DNA from: Ottelia alismoides
Lineage: Eukaryota; Streptophyta; Magnoliopsida; Alismatales; Hydrocharitaceae
DNA: 64,000 nucleotides
Reading direction: 5' to 3'
NCBI GenBank assembly: GCA_037367405.1
Contig: JAZKJV010004140.1
Location: forward strand, 372,001 to 436,000
Part shown: piece after piece, positions 47,329 to 57,959 of the stretch
How the letters are laid out: each line of letters starts with the position of its first letter
Position numbering within the stretch: the first letter of the stretch is position 1
The notes under the pieces: generated by a model
Databases searched by the model: none
Seen by the model: the letters and a program-made list of their open reading frames with translations, nothing else
What the model was told of the DNA's origin: nothing
Translations under genes and position numbers: made by a program

Positions 47329-49015
47329 ATGGATTTGATCTCTGTGCCTCTTCTTCCTTCAGACAGTAGTTGTCTCTTTCAAGTTCTTTTTGAAGAAGGG
47401 GATATGCTCAAATGCTTCTCGTAGAGTCAGCTGAATGTGAAATCTGTCAATCATTTGATTGCCGAACTCTACCTGCTGGTTCTTTTTTGGATTTTCTTTT
47501 TTATTCCCCTTCGCTCGGCGGAGTGCCTCAGGGAAGGGGATTGTAGGGGCCTCCTCAGATGGAGGACTAGGAATCAGTCCCTGTACCTGTGAAGAAGAGG
47601 GATCCACACAATCATCATCATGCAATACATATGGATCCGCAATGTGAACAGAAACCTTTCCTTTATTCATATTTTTGTTCTTTTTGTTGTTACCACAGTC
47701 CATAGATACAAAAGGTGGTAACACCACAGAGGGAGGCTCAACAAAAGTAGAAGTGGTGGCCTCAGTACTACCACCGGCACCTGGCCCTGCGGCATCAGCA
47801 CCGCACTCTGGTTCATCATACAAAATGGTGGCGTCAGCACCACCGTCTGTAACTGGTATCACGACGGCATCAGTACCGTCGTTTGGATCTTCATCCTTGG
47901 TGGCCTCAGCACCACCGTCTCTGACATCATCATTAGCGGTATCAGCACCGCTACTCTGCTCCTCTGGCGCTCCTGGTTCTGCATCTGGTTGTCGCTCAGA
48001 AGAGTCGCCGCCGGCTGGCATCCTACCGCTCCTAGTAGTAACAAAATCAGCATCATAACAGGAATAAGATATGTCACTCAAGTAGTCACTAGGAGAGGTG
48101 TCCTCTGTAAACTCTACCTGCTCAGACTTCCTTTTCAGATTGTTCGGGTTGGGTTCAATCTGAGCGGGTATGGAGGCCTTGCCTTTGATAATTTCTCTCA
48201 TTTCCTATCGGAATTCATCCATTTCTTGCCTGAAAGATGCTCGCTGTTCGGAGAGCATGCGGGCAAGTTCATTAAGAGCTGGGTTCTCAATGGTGGGATC
48301 CTGAGAACCAGATGGTTGTCCCTGCTGGAAATGGGGCTGCTGTTGTGGTTGTGGCTGATACTGGGGAGGATAATATTGCTGAGGCTACTGTCGCTGCCTT
48401 AATTGTTGTCCCTGATAGGCGGGATGAGGACCACTCTGATACTGCTGCTGGGCATACTGGGGTTGTTGCTGCTGGTGTTGCTGGCTGTTCTGCTGTCCTT
48501 GAGTAGGGTTCTGCTGTTGGGATGAGGAGCCATTGTTGCCCCAACGGAATCCGGGATGATCATGACGAATCCCGGGCTGAGGGTACCGGTCATACCAAAT
48601 CCCATTGACTTCCATCAATGGTTCCTGCTCAAAGGAGGGTGGAGGAAGAACTGCCAGTGGCTGCTCCGGCTGATAAACCACCATCTGAGTCTCCTGAGAC
48701 GGGGGTGCTCTGGATGGTACTGTAGCAATGGAACCGGCTCTGCCTGGATATGGTTCACCTAGCGGGGTCAGCCCGTGACCTGGGAGGCTGTTGGGAATGA
48801 GTTTGTGCCTCCTGAATGCATAGAATTTGAGTCTTCAGGTCACTCATAGTTTTGGTGAGAAGGTCCATCTGAGCAAGACCTTGATTCTGCTTCTTCTCGA
48901 GGATCTCCATGCGGTCCAACTTCTCACTAATAATGCCCATGTCGGCCGCGGCTGATTCGGCTTGGGCTGCGGCTACTGACAATGTGTTAGGACTGGCATC
49001 GATGCGGGCGATCCT
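47329..49015 (-). pseudogene. gag: C-terminal gag and linker of C, broken
   Basis: It continues gag after the TAG at 49016-49018. A heptad-rich segment (48755-48982, SEKLDRMEILEKKQNQGLAQ) suggests a coiled coil. A frameshift near 48755 follows, then EVNGIWYDRYPQPG and a long Q-rich stretch (48385-48600). Further stops are TAG 48385, TAG 48205 and TGA 47359. The acidic part 47750-47960 repeats GADAT-, GTDAV- and GAEAT-like words. TTRSGR (about 48020) and a lysine-rich KGNKKENPKKNQQ precede the protease. The CCHC zinc knuckle usual in Athila gag is not found. Confidence 0.85.
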
Positions 49016-50269
49016 CTAAAATGACCCTGCTCCTTGCGGAGGCTTTTGTTGTGTGTATACTATGGCTTGGGTCATCACGGTTGAATTCTCTTCCATGCCT
49101 TCATAGATGGCCCAGACGTCATCTTCACCCTTGGAAAAGTATGATCCACCGCAAGAGGCGTTGACAAGCCCCTGCAGCTCCGGTGTCAGTCCACAGAAGA
49201 AACTCTGCACGAGATTGGGCTTGGAAATGTCATGATGTGGACACCGGTCGATGAGCTCTCTGAATCGATCCCAGGCTTCATGGAATTGTTCATTCGGGAT
49301 CATGACAAAATTATTGATCATAGCTCTAGCTGCATTGGTCCGGCCGAGAGGATAGTATTTCTTCAAAAATGCGGTCTGGAGATCAGCCCAAGTGTCAATG
49401 AATTGCCCTAGATGCTTGAGCCAATATGCGGCTCTATCAACCAAAGAGAATGGAAAGGCAATCATCTTGATGGTGTCCTCGGTCATCAACCGATCATGGA
49501 TGGTGCTGCATATCATCTCGAATTCCTGGAGGTGGAGGTGTGGCTCTTCGGTCGGCAATCCATGGAACTTGGGTAGAAGCTGAATGGTGTGGGGCCGAAG
49601 CTCGAAATCTCCATGGATAGGCGGGAGTCGGATCCAACGGTGAGTGAGGGACGCAGCTGGGTTGTGCAATTCCCTCATGATGGTCTGTGGTGGTCTCTCA
49701 GCATCTGGATCACCTCCTCCTGCATCAGGTCCTCCTCCTTCTCCACCTCTGCCGCCTCCTCCGTCGGCTCGGTTTTCTCTCATCTGAGCTTTTTCTCTCA
49801 TCAGATCACCCATGAAAGTACCCTGGTCGCAAATCTGCCTGTGCATAGTTTCCAGGGATGCTAACAAGGAATTATTGATGGTTGCCTGATCAAATAGGAA
49901 CGGAGGGTGCTCATGATCATCTGCATGTTCGCCTCTGTCTGCCATGTCTGGATTTTCTGAAAAAGCAAAAGAGGCCATCTCAGGTGCTGTCGAATGAGCT
50001 GAACTCTGTGATGCACTGTACTCTGAAACAATTGGATTGAGAGAAGGAGAATGGGAAGGGTGGTCGAGGGGGAACAGGGTGGATGTAAACTCAGGCTCGG
50101 AGAGCGGACTCTCCGAGGTAGTCCTAGATGAACAAGGAGGAGTGCGTGATAGCAGTGCCGACAAGGTCGGCCTAAGAGATCTCCGTTCCATCATCTTGAT
50201 TATTGGAAAGAGCAGAGGGAATGTAGTAGAAGAAGAAGAGTGAAAATGAGATGCAACAAAATTGCGCAC
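49016..50269 (-). CDS. gag: Gag N-terminal part of C
   Basis: 417 codons as an open frame; the more likely start is the Met pair at 50194/50191 (MMERRSLRPTLSALLSR), because the preceding 25 residues look like leader. After a Ser/Pro-rich and acidic N-terminus and a Gly-rich stretch comes the retrotransposon gag core: LLPKFHGLPTEEPHLHLQEF, then AYWLKHLGQFIDTW, FLKKYYPLGRT, HEAWDRFRELIDRCPHH and FFCGLTPELQGLV. The order is the same as in the A gag. It would form the particle shell. It ends at TAG 49016-49018, which reads as a changed sense codon because the frame continues with related sequence. Confidence 0.9.
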   Translation of the reverse strand: MRNFVASHFHSSSSTTFPLLFPIIKMMERRSLRPTLSALLSRTPPCSSRTTSESPLSEPEFTSTLFPLDHPSHSPSLNPIVSEYSASQSSAHSTAPEMASFAFSENPDMADRGEHADDHEHPPFLFDQATINNSLLASLETMHRQICDQGTFMGDLMREKAQMRENRADGGGGRGGEGGGPDAGGGDPDAERPPQTIMRELHNPAASLTHRWIRLPPIHGDFELRPHTIQLLPKFHGLPTEEPHLHLQEFEMICSTIHDRLMTEDTIKMIAFPFSLVDRAAYWLKHLGQFIDTWADLQTAFLKKYYPLGRTNAARAMINNFVMIPNEQFHEAWDRFRELIDRCPHHDISKPNLVQSFFCGLTPELQGLVNASCGGSYFSKGEDDVWAIYEGMEENSTVMTQAIVYTQQKPPQGAGSF

Positions 50270-51954
50270 GATTGTGCGGTGTTTTTGATCTTGACCTAAA
50301 CAAATCTAGCAATCAAACACAAAGCAGGGGTGAGTTCACCAACTCAACACGTGAATCCGTGAAGGTTCGGCTTTTATCTTGTCAATTTTAGCTTGATTCA
50401 GGAGTTTATCTTTTCACGAGTCTTTAGAATGCTACGCCTAAAGGAGAGAGAGTACTGCCAGAAGAGTATCCCGTACTTGTCCTCCTCCTGTGTAACCTGT
50501 AGCTTGCACTTTTTGAGGTCCTTGTAACCCTTCCTGGATCCCTACTCAGACAAAGAATAAGAGAGGAAGCCAATAGGCGAAACCGATACTTCGGAACTCG
50601 CTCGCAACGGAATCACCCGTGAGCGTGCAAGAACCTACTCGGACGCGAGACGATGAGACAGACACCCCCGTGAAGGCGTGGCCTAGGCTCGATACTTCGG
50701 ACAAGGTCGATGCTCTACACAATAGAGAGTCACCAATGTTGACCACGCCCTACTCGTCCACGTACGATAGAAGCGCCAATACTTCGGAAATCCAGGCGAT
50801 ACACAAGGCAGCCACAAGCTGGGTTTTTGGCTCTAATCCTTATGAAGCGCTCACCTCACTTGGAAGGAGACCTTCCCATGCAACCTGAATACAAGTGAGG
50901 GTGTTACTCTCCCTAAGCAATGAATCCAATTACCGATTTTATTTTTGGTCAAGTTTTCTTAGCAGTCCCTTTTTTAATTTTTTTTTGGTGTTATCGCTTC
51001 TTTTGAGTAGATTCAAACAAGCGCCTAACGATTTTTGTATTTTCTTGATCCTACTTTGTCCAAAAATAGAGGGAGAGTAGAGTCGGAAAAGCCGTGCAAG
51101 TTGACACAAAGATGGAAATCTCACCTTTGTGCCTAAATGATGGATGCCAAGTAAGAAGACTTACAGCGAATCCCAGCTCTCTCCATGCGGGATGCAAAGC
51201 AGAATTTTATAAACCTAGTCTATATGCCGATATGCAATGCGGAAATCGTCCTAAGATAGGCAACTGCTAGCGTGAAGAACCACAAGTCAACCTCCTATCG
51301 TCGATCCTAAGAGTCCGGTCTAGACCCTCCCCTCCTCTTCTCGACACATCGAGTTCAGGAGTAGCGCTTGATGGAGAGGGCTCGCGGCGCGACGGATCTA
51401 AGAAAGGGGGCTAACTGTTTAATTTTTAACTAAGTCCAAATACGAGCTATAGGTACATGCAAAGGTTATTAGTGTGTTTGGACCTAATTTAATCGATCAA
51501 GCAGGCCTAGATATAAGGGCTCAATCCACAAAGAAAGTGAAAATGAAATCAAAACCGGCAAATGACAGCGACAAAACACGATAAAAACCGTGGTGAGCCC
51601 CCGGGTGAACAAACACCCGGAAATTAGGCCCGGTAGTGTCCAAGAGTCCAAGTGTACTTGTATTATTACAAATTAATAAGTCACTCTCTCACAGAAATAA
51701 AGTGCAAGCTAAACTAATCACTCTCTCACTCCTCCTGCTCTCTCCTGCCAGCTTGGCTAAAGAATAGCCGGCTCCGCTTCCCAAGGATGCTCTAGGTCAC
51801 CTAAGCGATCCGCCTCGCTCCGCGGTCCCTCGCAAGAAGATAAGAAAGGATGGTCAGAATAGCTCAATCAATAAATGTATCAAAAGTGCAAGAGAGATAA
51901 GCTATGGTAGACAACAATCACAAGCAAACAAAAATGTAAACTACTCGCTGTTGC
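50270..51954 (-). other. Leader of C
   Basis: About 1.7 kb between gag and primer site, matching the D leader in blocks. Short frames on either strand (50546-50746, 50619-50888, 50895-51080) show no motif. I see no gene. Confidence 0.65.
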
Positions 51955-51972
51955 TCCCCAGCAACGGTGCCA
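51955..51972 (-). promoter_or_regulatory. tRNA-Asp primer binding site of C
   Basis: On the minus strand TGGCACCGTTGCTGGGGA, two bases from the LTR. It differs from the A site at two positions, both transitions. It is complementary to the 3' end of tRNA-Asp. Confidence 0.93.
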
Positions 51973-54540
51973 TTTGATTTAACCGAAATTAGGTGGTCTT
52001 AAGTTCAACACAAAGCGTGAACTCAGTCGAAGTGTCAACCACACAAATCTCGATTAAAGTCAACAATTAACCCACACTAAAGATCAATAAATTAGAAATA
52101 ATATGGAGTTAAAATTTATTTTTAACTCTGCACAAATGGTGTATAGTGACAAGTATGCAGAGAGTTCGAACACAGGGAGCAAACAGGGTAATTCAAACAA
52201 ATGTGCGTGAGTGAATGTGAGTGATGTCTACACTAAGCAAGCAAGCAAAGATGTTTTTGTGGGTTTTTAATTTTAAATTTTTTTATGTAATTTTTAATTT
52301 TGTATTTTGATTTTTAATTTTCTGATTTTTATATTTTATATTATATATATATATATATTTTCAATATTGGAATTTATGAACAATGTAATACAAGTCAAGA
52401 TAAAATATTTATAAAAAGGTGCAAAAATATCCAAAAATTCAGAAATAAAATCTTTTTGGTATTTTTGTGGTTTTCTACTGTTTTTGTGATTTTTAGGGAT
52501 TTTTCAAGGTGTTTTTGATATTTTTAAATAGCAAAACAAGGCAAAACAGTGGAATATGTGCTGGCTATGAGTAAAATGGGATTTAAAAATAGCAACCAGT
52601 ACTCAAAAATTTTCACACTAATTTTCAAATAAATCTACTGAAATATACAACAAACAGGAGCTGAGTTTGTATTTTTTAAAGTTTTCCTTGAGTTTTTAGA
52701 TTTTTTTTGTAGTTTTTGAGTCTTTTCGAATTTTTAAGGTTTTTCTTTTGCGATTTTTAGTGGTTTTTGGACTGACACTAAAATAGGATAAAATAGACAC
52801 TAGGTAATTTTTTTTGGAATTTTCTAAACTAGACAGTACACGAAGAGCATGTTTTTGATTTTTAATAAATGTGAAAATAAAACAAAATCAAAAACTAAAT
52901 TGATAGCATCAAAGTACAAGTGAGCAGGAGCTAAACCCTATTCTTGTGGAATTTTTGGGCTTAAAATGATAGTTCAAACAATTACAACAAGCATCCAATC
53001 AATAAACAGGTCTGGTAGGGGCATATATGCAATTTTCAGAACATCAAGGGGTATTCATGCAAAAGTTCCACAAAAGTTTATACTAAAACTTACATTTACT
53101 GGAATAAAAACCAATTACAGAACCCGCAAGGGTGGCCTCGCAAAATTTCCAACCCCGCGCGTGACTAGCACACGCCTGGCTGGGACTTAAAGGCGATATC
53201 CAAAACAAACAGGGGGTTCGATGCAAAATATCTAAATATTTAACGCTTAACATGAAAGTTCTGGGATTAAACTAAAATGCAACAAAGGCTGAGGGTACCC
53301 TTGCAAAATGCCCACACCTCACGTGAACTGGTCACGTGAGGTGACGTGGCGAGGGACCTATATGCAAATAAGAAAACAACGGGGACCTACTTGCAAATAT
53401 TACAATAAAATTACACTACAGACGAACGTTTTTAGACTAAAACATAAATACAAAATGCGCGAGGTGTAGATGCAAAATACCCTCGGCGCGCGATCCAACG
53501 ACGATGAAGAAGCCACTTAAACACGTGGCGCAATCTGAACGGCCGATGACGCTTCGCTTCGACGTCTGAGATTAGATCTCAGAATGAGATCCAACGGTGG
53601 CTGGGCTCGGATGATCTGACGGTCGATGCGCGATCTGGGGCTCCGCCTCGATCCAACGGTGCTGAAGGTTGGAGCAAGAACTGCGATGAACTCCGGCGAG
53701 CCGAAGTTCTCCGAGGTCAAGCTCCGTCTCCGGCGGGCTTTTTGGCTTCAAAATGAGGCTGGAGCCTCCTATGGTCATCTTCTATCTCCTGGGGGCGTCA
53801 AAATGCCTCGGCGACGACTGGGGTGCCCTGGCGAAGGCGGCGGAGCTGGGGAGCTCGGCCGAGGTCCGGCGAGCTTCAAAACTCGCCTCCAGGCGCTATC
53901 AAGTTGGCTTTGACCTGCAAAAAGAGTCAAAGGGTCCAGGGCAAACTGCCTGGACCCTTGGATGGTCGTGGGGATGCGTGAAGCGCGGTGGTGGCTAACG
54001 GCCAGAGGTGCGCTCCGGCCAAGTGGATGAATCGAGTGAATCAGATGAAGGAACTCCGAATTTTTTGGGGGTTTTAGATCCTAATACTAACAGGAATGAA
54101 ATGCACGAAAAAAATGAGAAGGGAATGGCCCTCAATGGCCGGAGCCAGAGGGAGAAGCAAACCTCGACGCCGGAGGTTGGCGGAGGTGGTGGAGACACCC
54201 TTGACCTCGTTCGCCTTGGCTAAGGAGCGCGCGGTGGAGCTGTCACCTCCAGCAAAGCTCGGAGCACCGGAGAGGCGGAGAGGGGTGGACCAAGGGGACT
54301 CAACCCGAGGATGGAAGTGGAGGTCTCGTATTTGAAGAGGTTTGGATGCGTGACTTCGAGAAGAAGTCACGGGTGGGCGTGGAAGATCTGAGCAGATCTA
54401 AGAGGTCGGCGATGGAGATGGATGTACAGTGCACAACTTCCATGGAGGAAGCGGCGGCAAAGGACGAAGGGCGTGGCCTCGAAAAAAGGGCGAAAGAGGG
54501 GGGAAAACGAGGCGCGCGGAGCTCAAGGGGGTCAAGGACA

Positions 54541-54566
54541 GACTGTTGACCCGCCGGTCAACAGTC
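54541..54566. repeat. W-box-like inverted repeat, C right LTR
   Basis: Perfect 10-base arms GACTGTTGAC and GTCAACAGTC around CCGCCG, eight bases from the start of the 28-bp palindrome. Confidence 0.88.
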
Positions 54567-54573
54567 GGAGGTT

Positions 54574-54601
54574 CCTGGTTGGTCCACGTGGACCAACCAG
54601 G
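54574..54601. repeat. Perfect 28-bp palindrome, C right LTR
   Basis: Same as 39785-39812, no base changed. Confidence 0.95.
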
Positions 54602-55740
54602 GAAAAGATTGGAAAATTATTTTATTAATTCGAAAAAAATAGAAAACAATCAAATTAATTTTTGGTTATTAAATAAAAAATGCTTAAAATTTTATGTAGT
54701 ATTTTATTATGATTTTTAATTATTTTTATGAAATATATTTTTACAAATTGCTTTTATACCCCTATATAGGTATATTATTCTATGTACTTCATTGCTTTAT
54801 TTTATTTTGTGTATCTTAATTTTATTGTTTTTATTTCTTATTTTCTAAAATTATAAAACACTTTTATATATACAAACATATTTTTATTTTATTTTTCTTA
54901 TTTATTTTGTATAATTAATAAAATAAAATGGTATAATGTATAGGTATGGGTATAGGCAGTATACCTATGTATCCAATATATATAAGTATTTTATTTTGAC
55001 TTTTCTTGAGGTTTTTATTCCAATTTAATGTACATAATTATTATAAATAATATTTACAACATTATAAAAATAATAAATAAATAATAAATTGAATATTTTA
55101 TTCGGTACACTGTACAATAGGGGTCCAAAACTCAACTTTCAAACTGTAGCTCCGCCAAATGCGAAACCACCGACATTAAATAGCTTATTTTCTTCTATAT
55201 ACAATTAAAGGTGAGTATGCTGCATTTGGAGTTTTCATTTGTGAGATACGGGTCTGGAAAGTTGGGATTCTGGAATTTTATTCAGACCATAGCTTTTTAT
55301 CTGTACATTACTTTTCTGTGAAATCAATTTTGTATTTTTCTTTATAAAATATCTACAACTTTCATGTACAAAGTTTCTTTATTTGATGTATAAAAAGTGG
55401 AACCAAAAATAGGTCCCAAAATGAATGAAGAATGAATAGAATGTGTAGGTATTTTGCACTGTATTTCTGACCTTATCTCCCCCTACTTTATTCCTTGTCG
55501 ACCTATTCATCAAGATGCCTAGGTCTCGGGGTTTTGGGTCATAAAATATTTACAATATTTTATTCTTTTTCTTTTCTTTTATTTATTCTATAATTTTGGC
55601 TTTAATTTCAGTATTTTATACACTATATAAATGCACATGCATGAATGCTATGATGATGATATTAATGATATTTACAGGCATTTGCTTGGGTTTTTGGTGC
55701 CAAAATGATAGAATAAAGATGATGAAATGTGGCTTCATCA

Positions 55741-56157
55741 CTAGGACAGAAACAGAGAGACATGGATATGAATGAGCTTGTGGAAGTCAGAAACCGTGCA
55801 TACGACAACAGTTTGGTGTACAAGGACAAGGTGAAGCGTTGGCATGATAGATATATCAGACGACAGACCTTTGTTCCTGGACAGAAGGTATGGTTGTTCA
55901 ATGCTAGGCTGAAGATTTTCCAAGGCAAGTTGAAGTCTAAGTGGACAGGCCCATTTGTCATCCGTACAGTGCATGATAGTGGATGTGTCGAGATCTCAGA
56001 TCTCGCAGATGACGCACCGACATTCCTAGTGAATGGACAGCTTTTGAAGCACTTCGTTGAATCCAATAAGCAGTTAGTCCATGTCGAGGAGATTGTATTT
56101 AGGCGCGAGACAGATACAGCAGATACACCTCGAGCCGTGTATGAAACCTTGCAGTAG
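55741..56157 (+). pseudogene. Integrase C-terminal part of A, right of C
   Basis: The open frame resumes the integrase of A directly after the right LTR of C; the reading frame fits if C and one CTAGG copy are removed. It shows YKDKVKRWHDRYIRRQTFVP, KVWLFNARLKIFQGKLKSKW and PFVIRTVHDSG, matching the integrase C-terminus of C (YKEKVKTWHDSHISHKQFEP, LKLFPGKLQSKWKG). It ends at 56155-56157 (TAG). The apparent start at 55729 lies inside the C LTR and is not real. Confidence 0.92.
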
Positions 56158-56291
56158 TGAACTCCAGCCATCTGCAGCATCTCGAAAGATTCAGACCGAC
56201 TCATCTGTATATATCATCATTCTTGTACATCCTATCCTTTCTCCCGCGACTCTAGTTACTCATCCTCGTCTCATTATATCACTATCTTGGA

Positions 56292-56646
56292 CTATACTTA
56301 GGATGACCAGATCCTAAGTATAGGGGGGAGGAGTCACTTGAGTCGGTTCTTTGTACATTCTCCAGATCACATTGGTCCTCATACTCACTTTCGTCCTATA
56401 CTTAGGCTGACCTGAGCCTAAGTATAGGGGGGACCGATGCCCGCATTGTATATTCATCCACTTCTCTTCTTGCCCTTGTCCGCCCCATTTTTGATCTTCT
56501 TCTACACTTGGGCTGCCAGAGCCTAAGTATTGGGGGGAAGAACGACTTCTATACTTATTATACTTTTCGCTCTCCTACGCTTAGCCCGAGCTATGTCTTT
56601 TTAGTCGCTCTTCGTGCTCTGAGGACATAGCATACGCTAAGTATAG
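56292..56646 (+). repeat. Hairpin series after pol in A
   Basis: 56292-56323 has perfect 13-base arms ending GGAT/ATCC and loop GACCAG. 56396-56427 has perfect 13-base arms ending GGCT/AGCC and loop GACCTG. 56502-56532 has arms ending GGGCT/AGCCT with a few mismatches. The composite 56575-56646 has 23-base arms and a 26-base loop. Each 3' arm is followed by a G-run. The order and place after pol are the same as in C. Confidence 0.92.
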
Positions 56647-57943
56647 GGGGCGTGTATATATTACATATATACTTTACCCATAGCTCCTACTTTCGCGTAT
56701 TTTCGCATATTTTTGTATATATTTACGGGGTGGGTAAAATTTGAAAAAAAAATTTGAAAAAAATGTTGAAAATAAAGGCTTCTTATTTACTCTTGCACAT
56801 CATCTTTGCATCCGAAAGAAAAGAAAAGAAAAAAGAGTCTTGCATTTTCATTCATCTTCATAGCATGACTTCTCATTTCATCTGCATCTCTTGCATATGC
56901 AAAGTGAAAAGTTAGTGGGTTCTGAACCAAGTTATGAGTAAATATTGAGGATAGACTTGATTTGACCTTAATCGACCTAATTTCAGAGGAACCTTATAGG
57001 AACTGGAATTAAGATTTCTCAGGTCAAGTGACTTAATTCTTTGAGTCCGCAAGTATATGTTCACATGTCATCTTGATTAGTCTAAGTAGAATATCTCGTG
57101 CACACGCATGATTCTTTTAGACAGTGACCTAACTTGGACAAACCACAATGCACGTAGCTCTTTATTGATGAGGTGTTGAGAAAGTAGAATCCTTTAGCTT
57201 GGAGTAGCACACGGGTGGAAACATCCGTCCTCCTCTAGGGAGGGTAGTGCATCTCAACCTAGTCTGGTGGTGTTAAAGTCTAAGGACAGGATGTTGTGGG
57301 TTGCAATAATGCTTCAAAAGAGGGATAGTCTACAGGCTCGAGAGGAAAAACTCCTGATGTACATGCTGCACCTTGTATATAGTTCAAAAAAAATGCAAGA
57401 ACTCCAAGAAAATCAGACAGGTCCAAATGAAAATAAAATACCTGTTGGAGCTGGATGACTTGGCTATACTGGTCAGGCATCCCGGGATAGGTTAGCTACC
57501 CTGGCTACCATCCATTCTTTATTCTTTTCTCTACCCCCTCCTCTTGAGTTGGTCGCACTTGAACTTAGAAGGGAATACCCCGCTCCTCGAGGAAAGAGTT
57601 ACTGGACCGGGTTATTGAGTTACCTTGTTAGAGGAGGCTGGTTCCGAGTCATTTCTGATATGGAGAGTTACATTTCACTTACACAGTACAAGTAAGAGTC
57701 ATAGTCATCAGAAATTTGTGTTTGAGGATTTGTTCTGACCTGACTATTGAGGAGTCTTGAATAGAAGACTTGTGGAACTTGAAGTCTGTTAGGTCTTAAG
57801 TTTAGGTCCAAATAAGGTTCCGCCACACAATTAATCCAAAGGTCGAGTCAAGCTCCATTTTCAACTTTTGTTCATGACCTTGGTAGGGAACCAAAAATCA
57901 TTTCACTCTTGCATGTCATTTAGTTGCTTGGGGACGAGCAAGG
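56647..57943 (+). other. Distal 3' non-coding region of A
   Basis: No gene is seen. It contains a conserved block shared with C (57540-57660) and several A/G-rich runs. The short frame at 57267-57458 has no known motif. Confidence 0.65.
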
Positions 57944-57959
57944 TTTAAGTATAGGGGGT
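57944..57959 (+). promoter_or_regulatory. Polypurine tract of A
   Basis: TTTAAGTATAGGGGGT directly before the 3' LTR. Its core is the same as the 3' arms of the hairpins at 56292-56646. Confidence 0.9.

Larger units (their letters stand above)
37190..55740 (-). mobile_element. Element C: youngest Athila-like element, full length
   Basis: 18.55 kb with LTRs of 3765 and 3766 bases (37190-40954, 51975-55740), perfect 5-base target duplications, a tRNA-Asp primer site beside the right LTR and a polypurine tract beside the left LTR; all fit the minus strand. The LTRs differ at about 3 of the first 235 bases. The gene order is gag, protease, RT, RNase H, integrase in one frame. Pol is open over 1286 codons, but gag has stops and a frameshift, so C probably cannot move without help. 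It is inserted in the integrase of A. Confidence 0.97.
51975..55740 (-). repeat. 5' LTR of C (right copy)
   Basis: 3766 bases, nearly identical to the left copy. In element orientation it is the promoter-bearing LTR. It contains the double-G-box hairpin (53316-53342), the TTGAC inverted repeat (54541-54566), the 28-bp palindrome (54574-54601) and the tip hairpin (55720-55740). Confidence 0.96.

Noticed and set aside
47675..48402. Plus-strand frames of 127 and 137 codons (47675-48058, 47989-48402)
   Set aside because: They are antisense shadows of the repetitive gag linker of C.
37190..55740. The two 3.77-kb repeats as a segmental duplication
   Set aside because: Direct repeats with TG...CA ends, matching 5-base target duplications, primer site, polypurine tract and pol between them are the signature of one LTR element.
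55729..56157. A seemingly independent 142-codon gene
   Set aside because: Its first codons lie in the C LTR. The rest is the integrase C-terminus of element A, displaced by the insertion.
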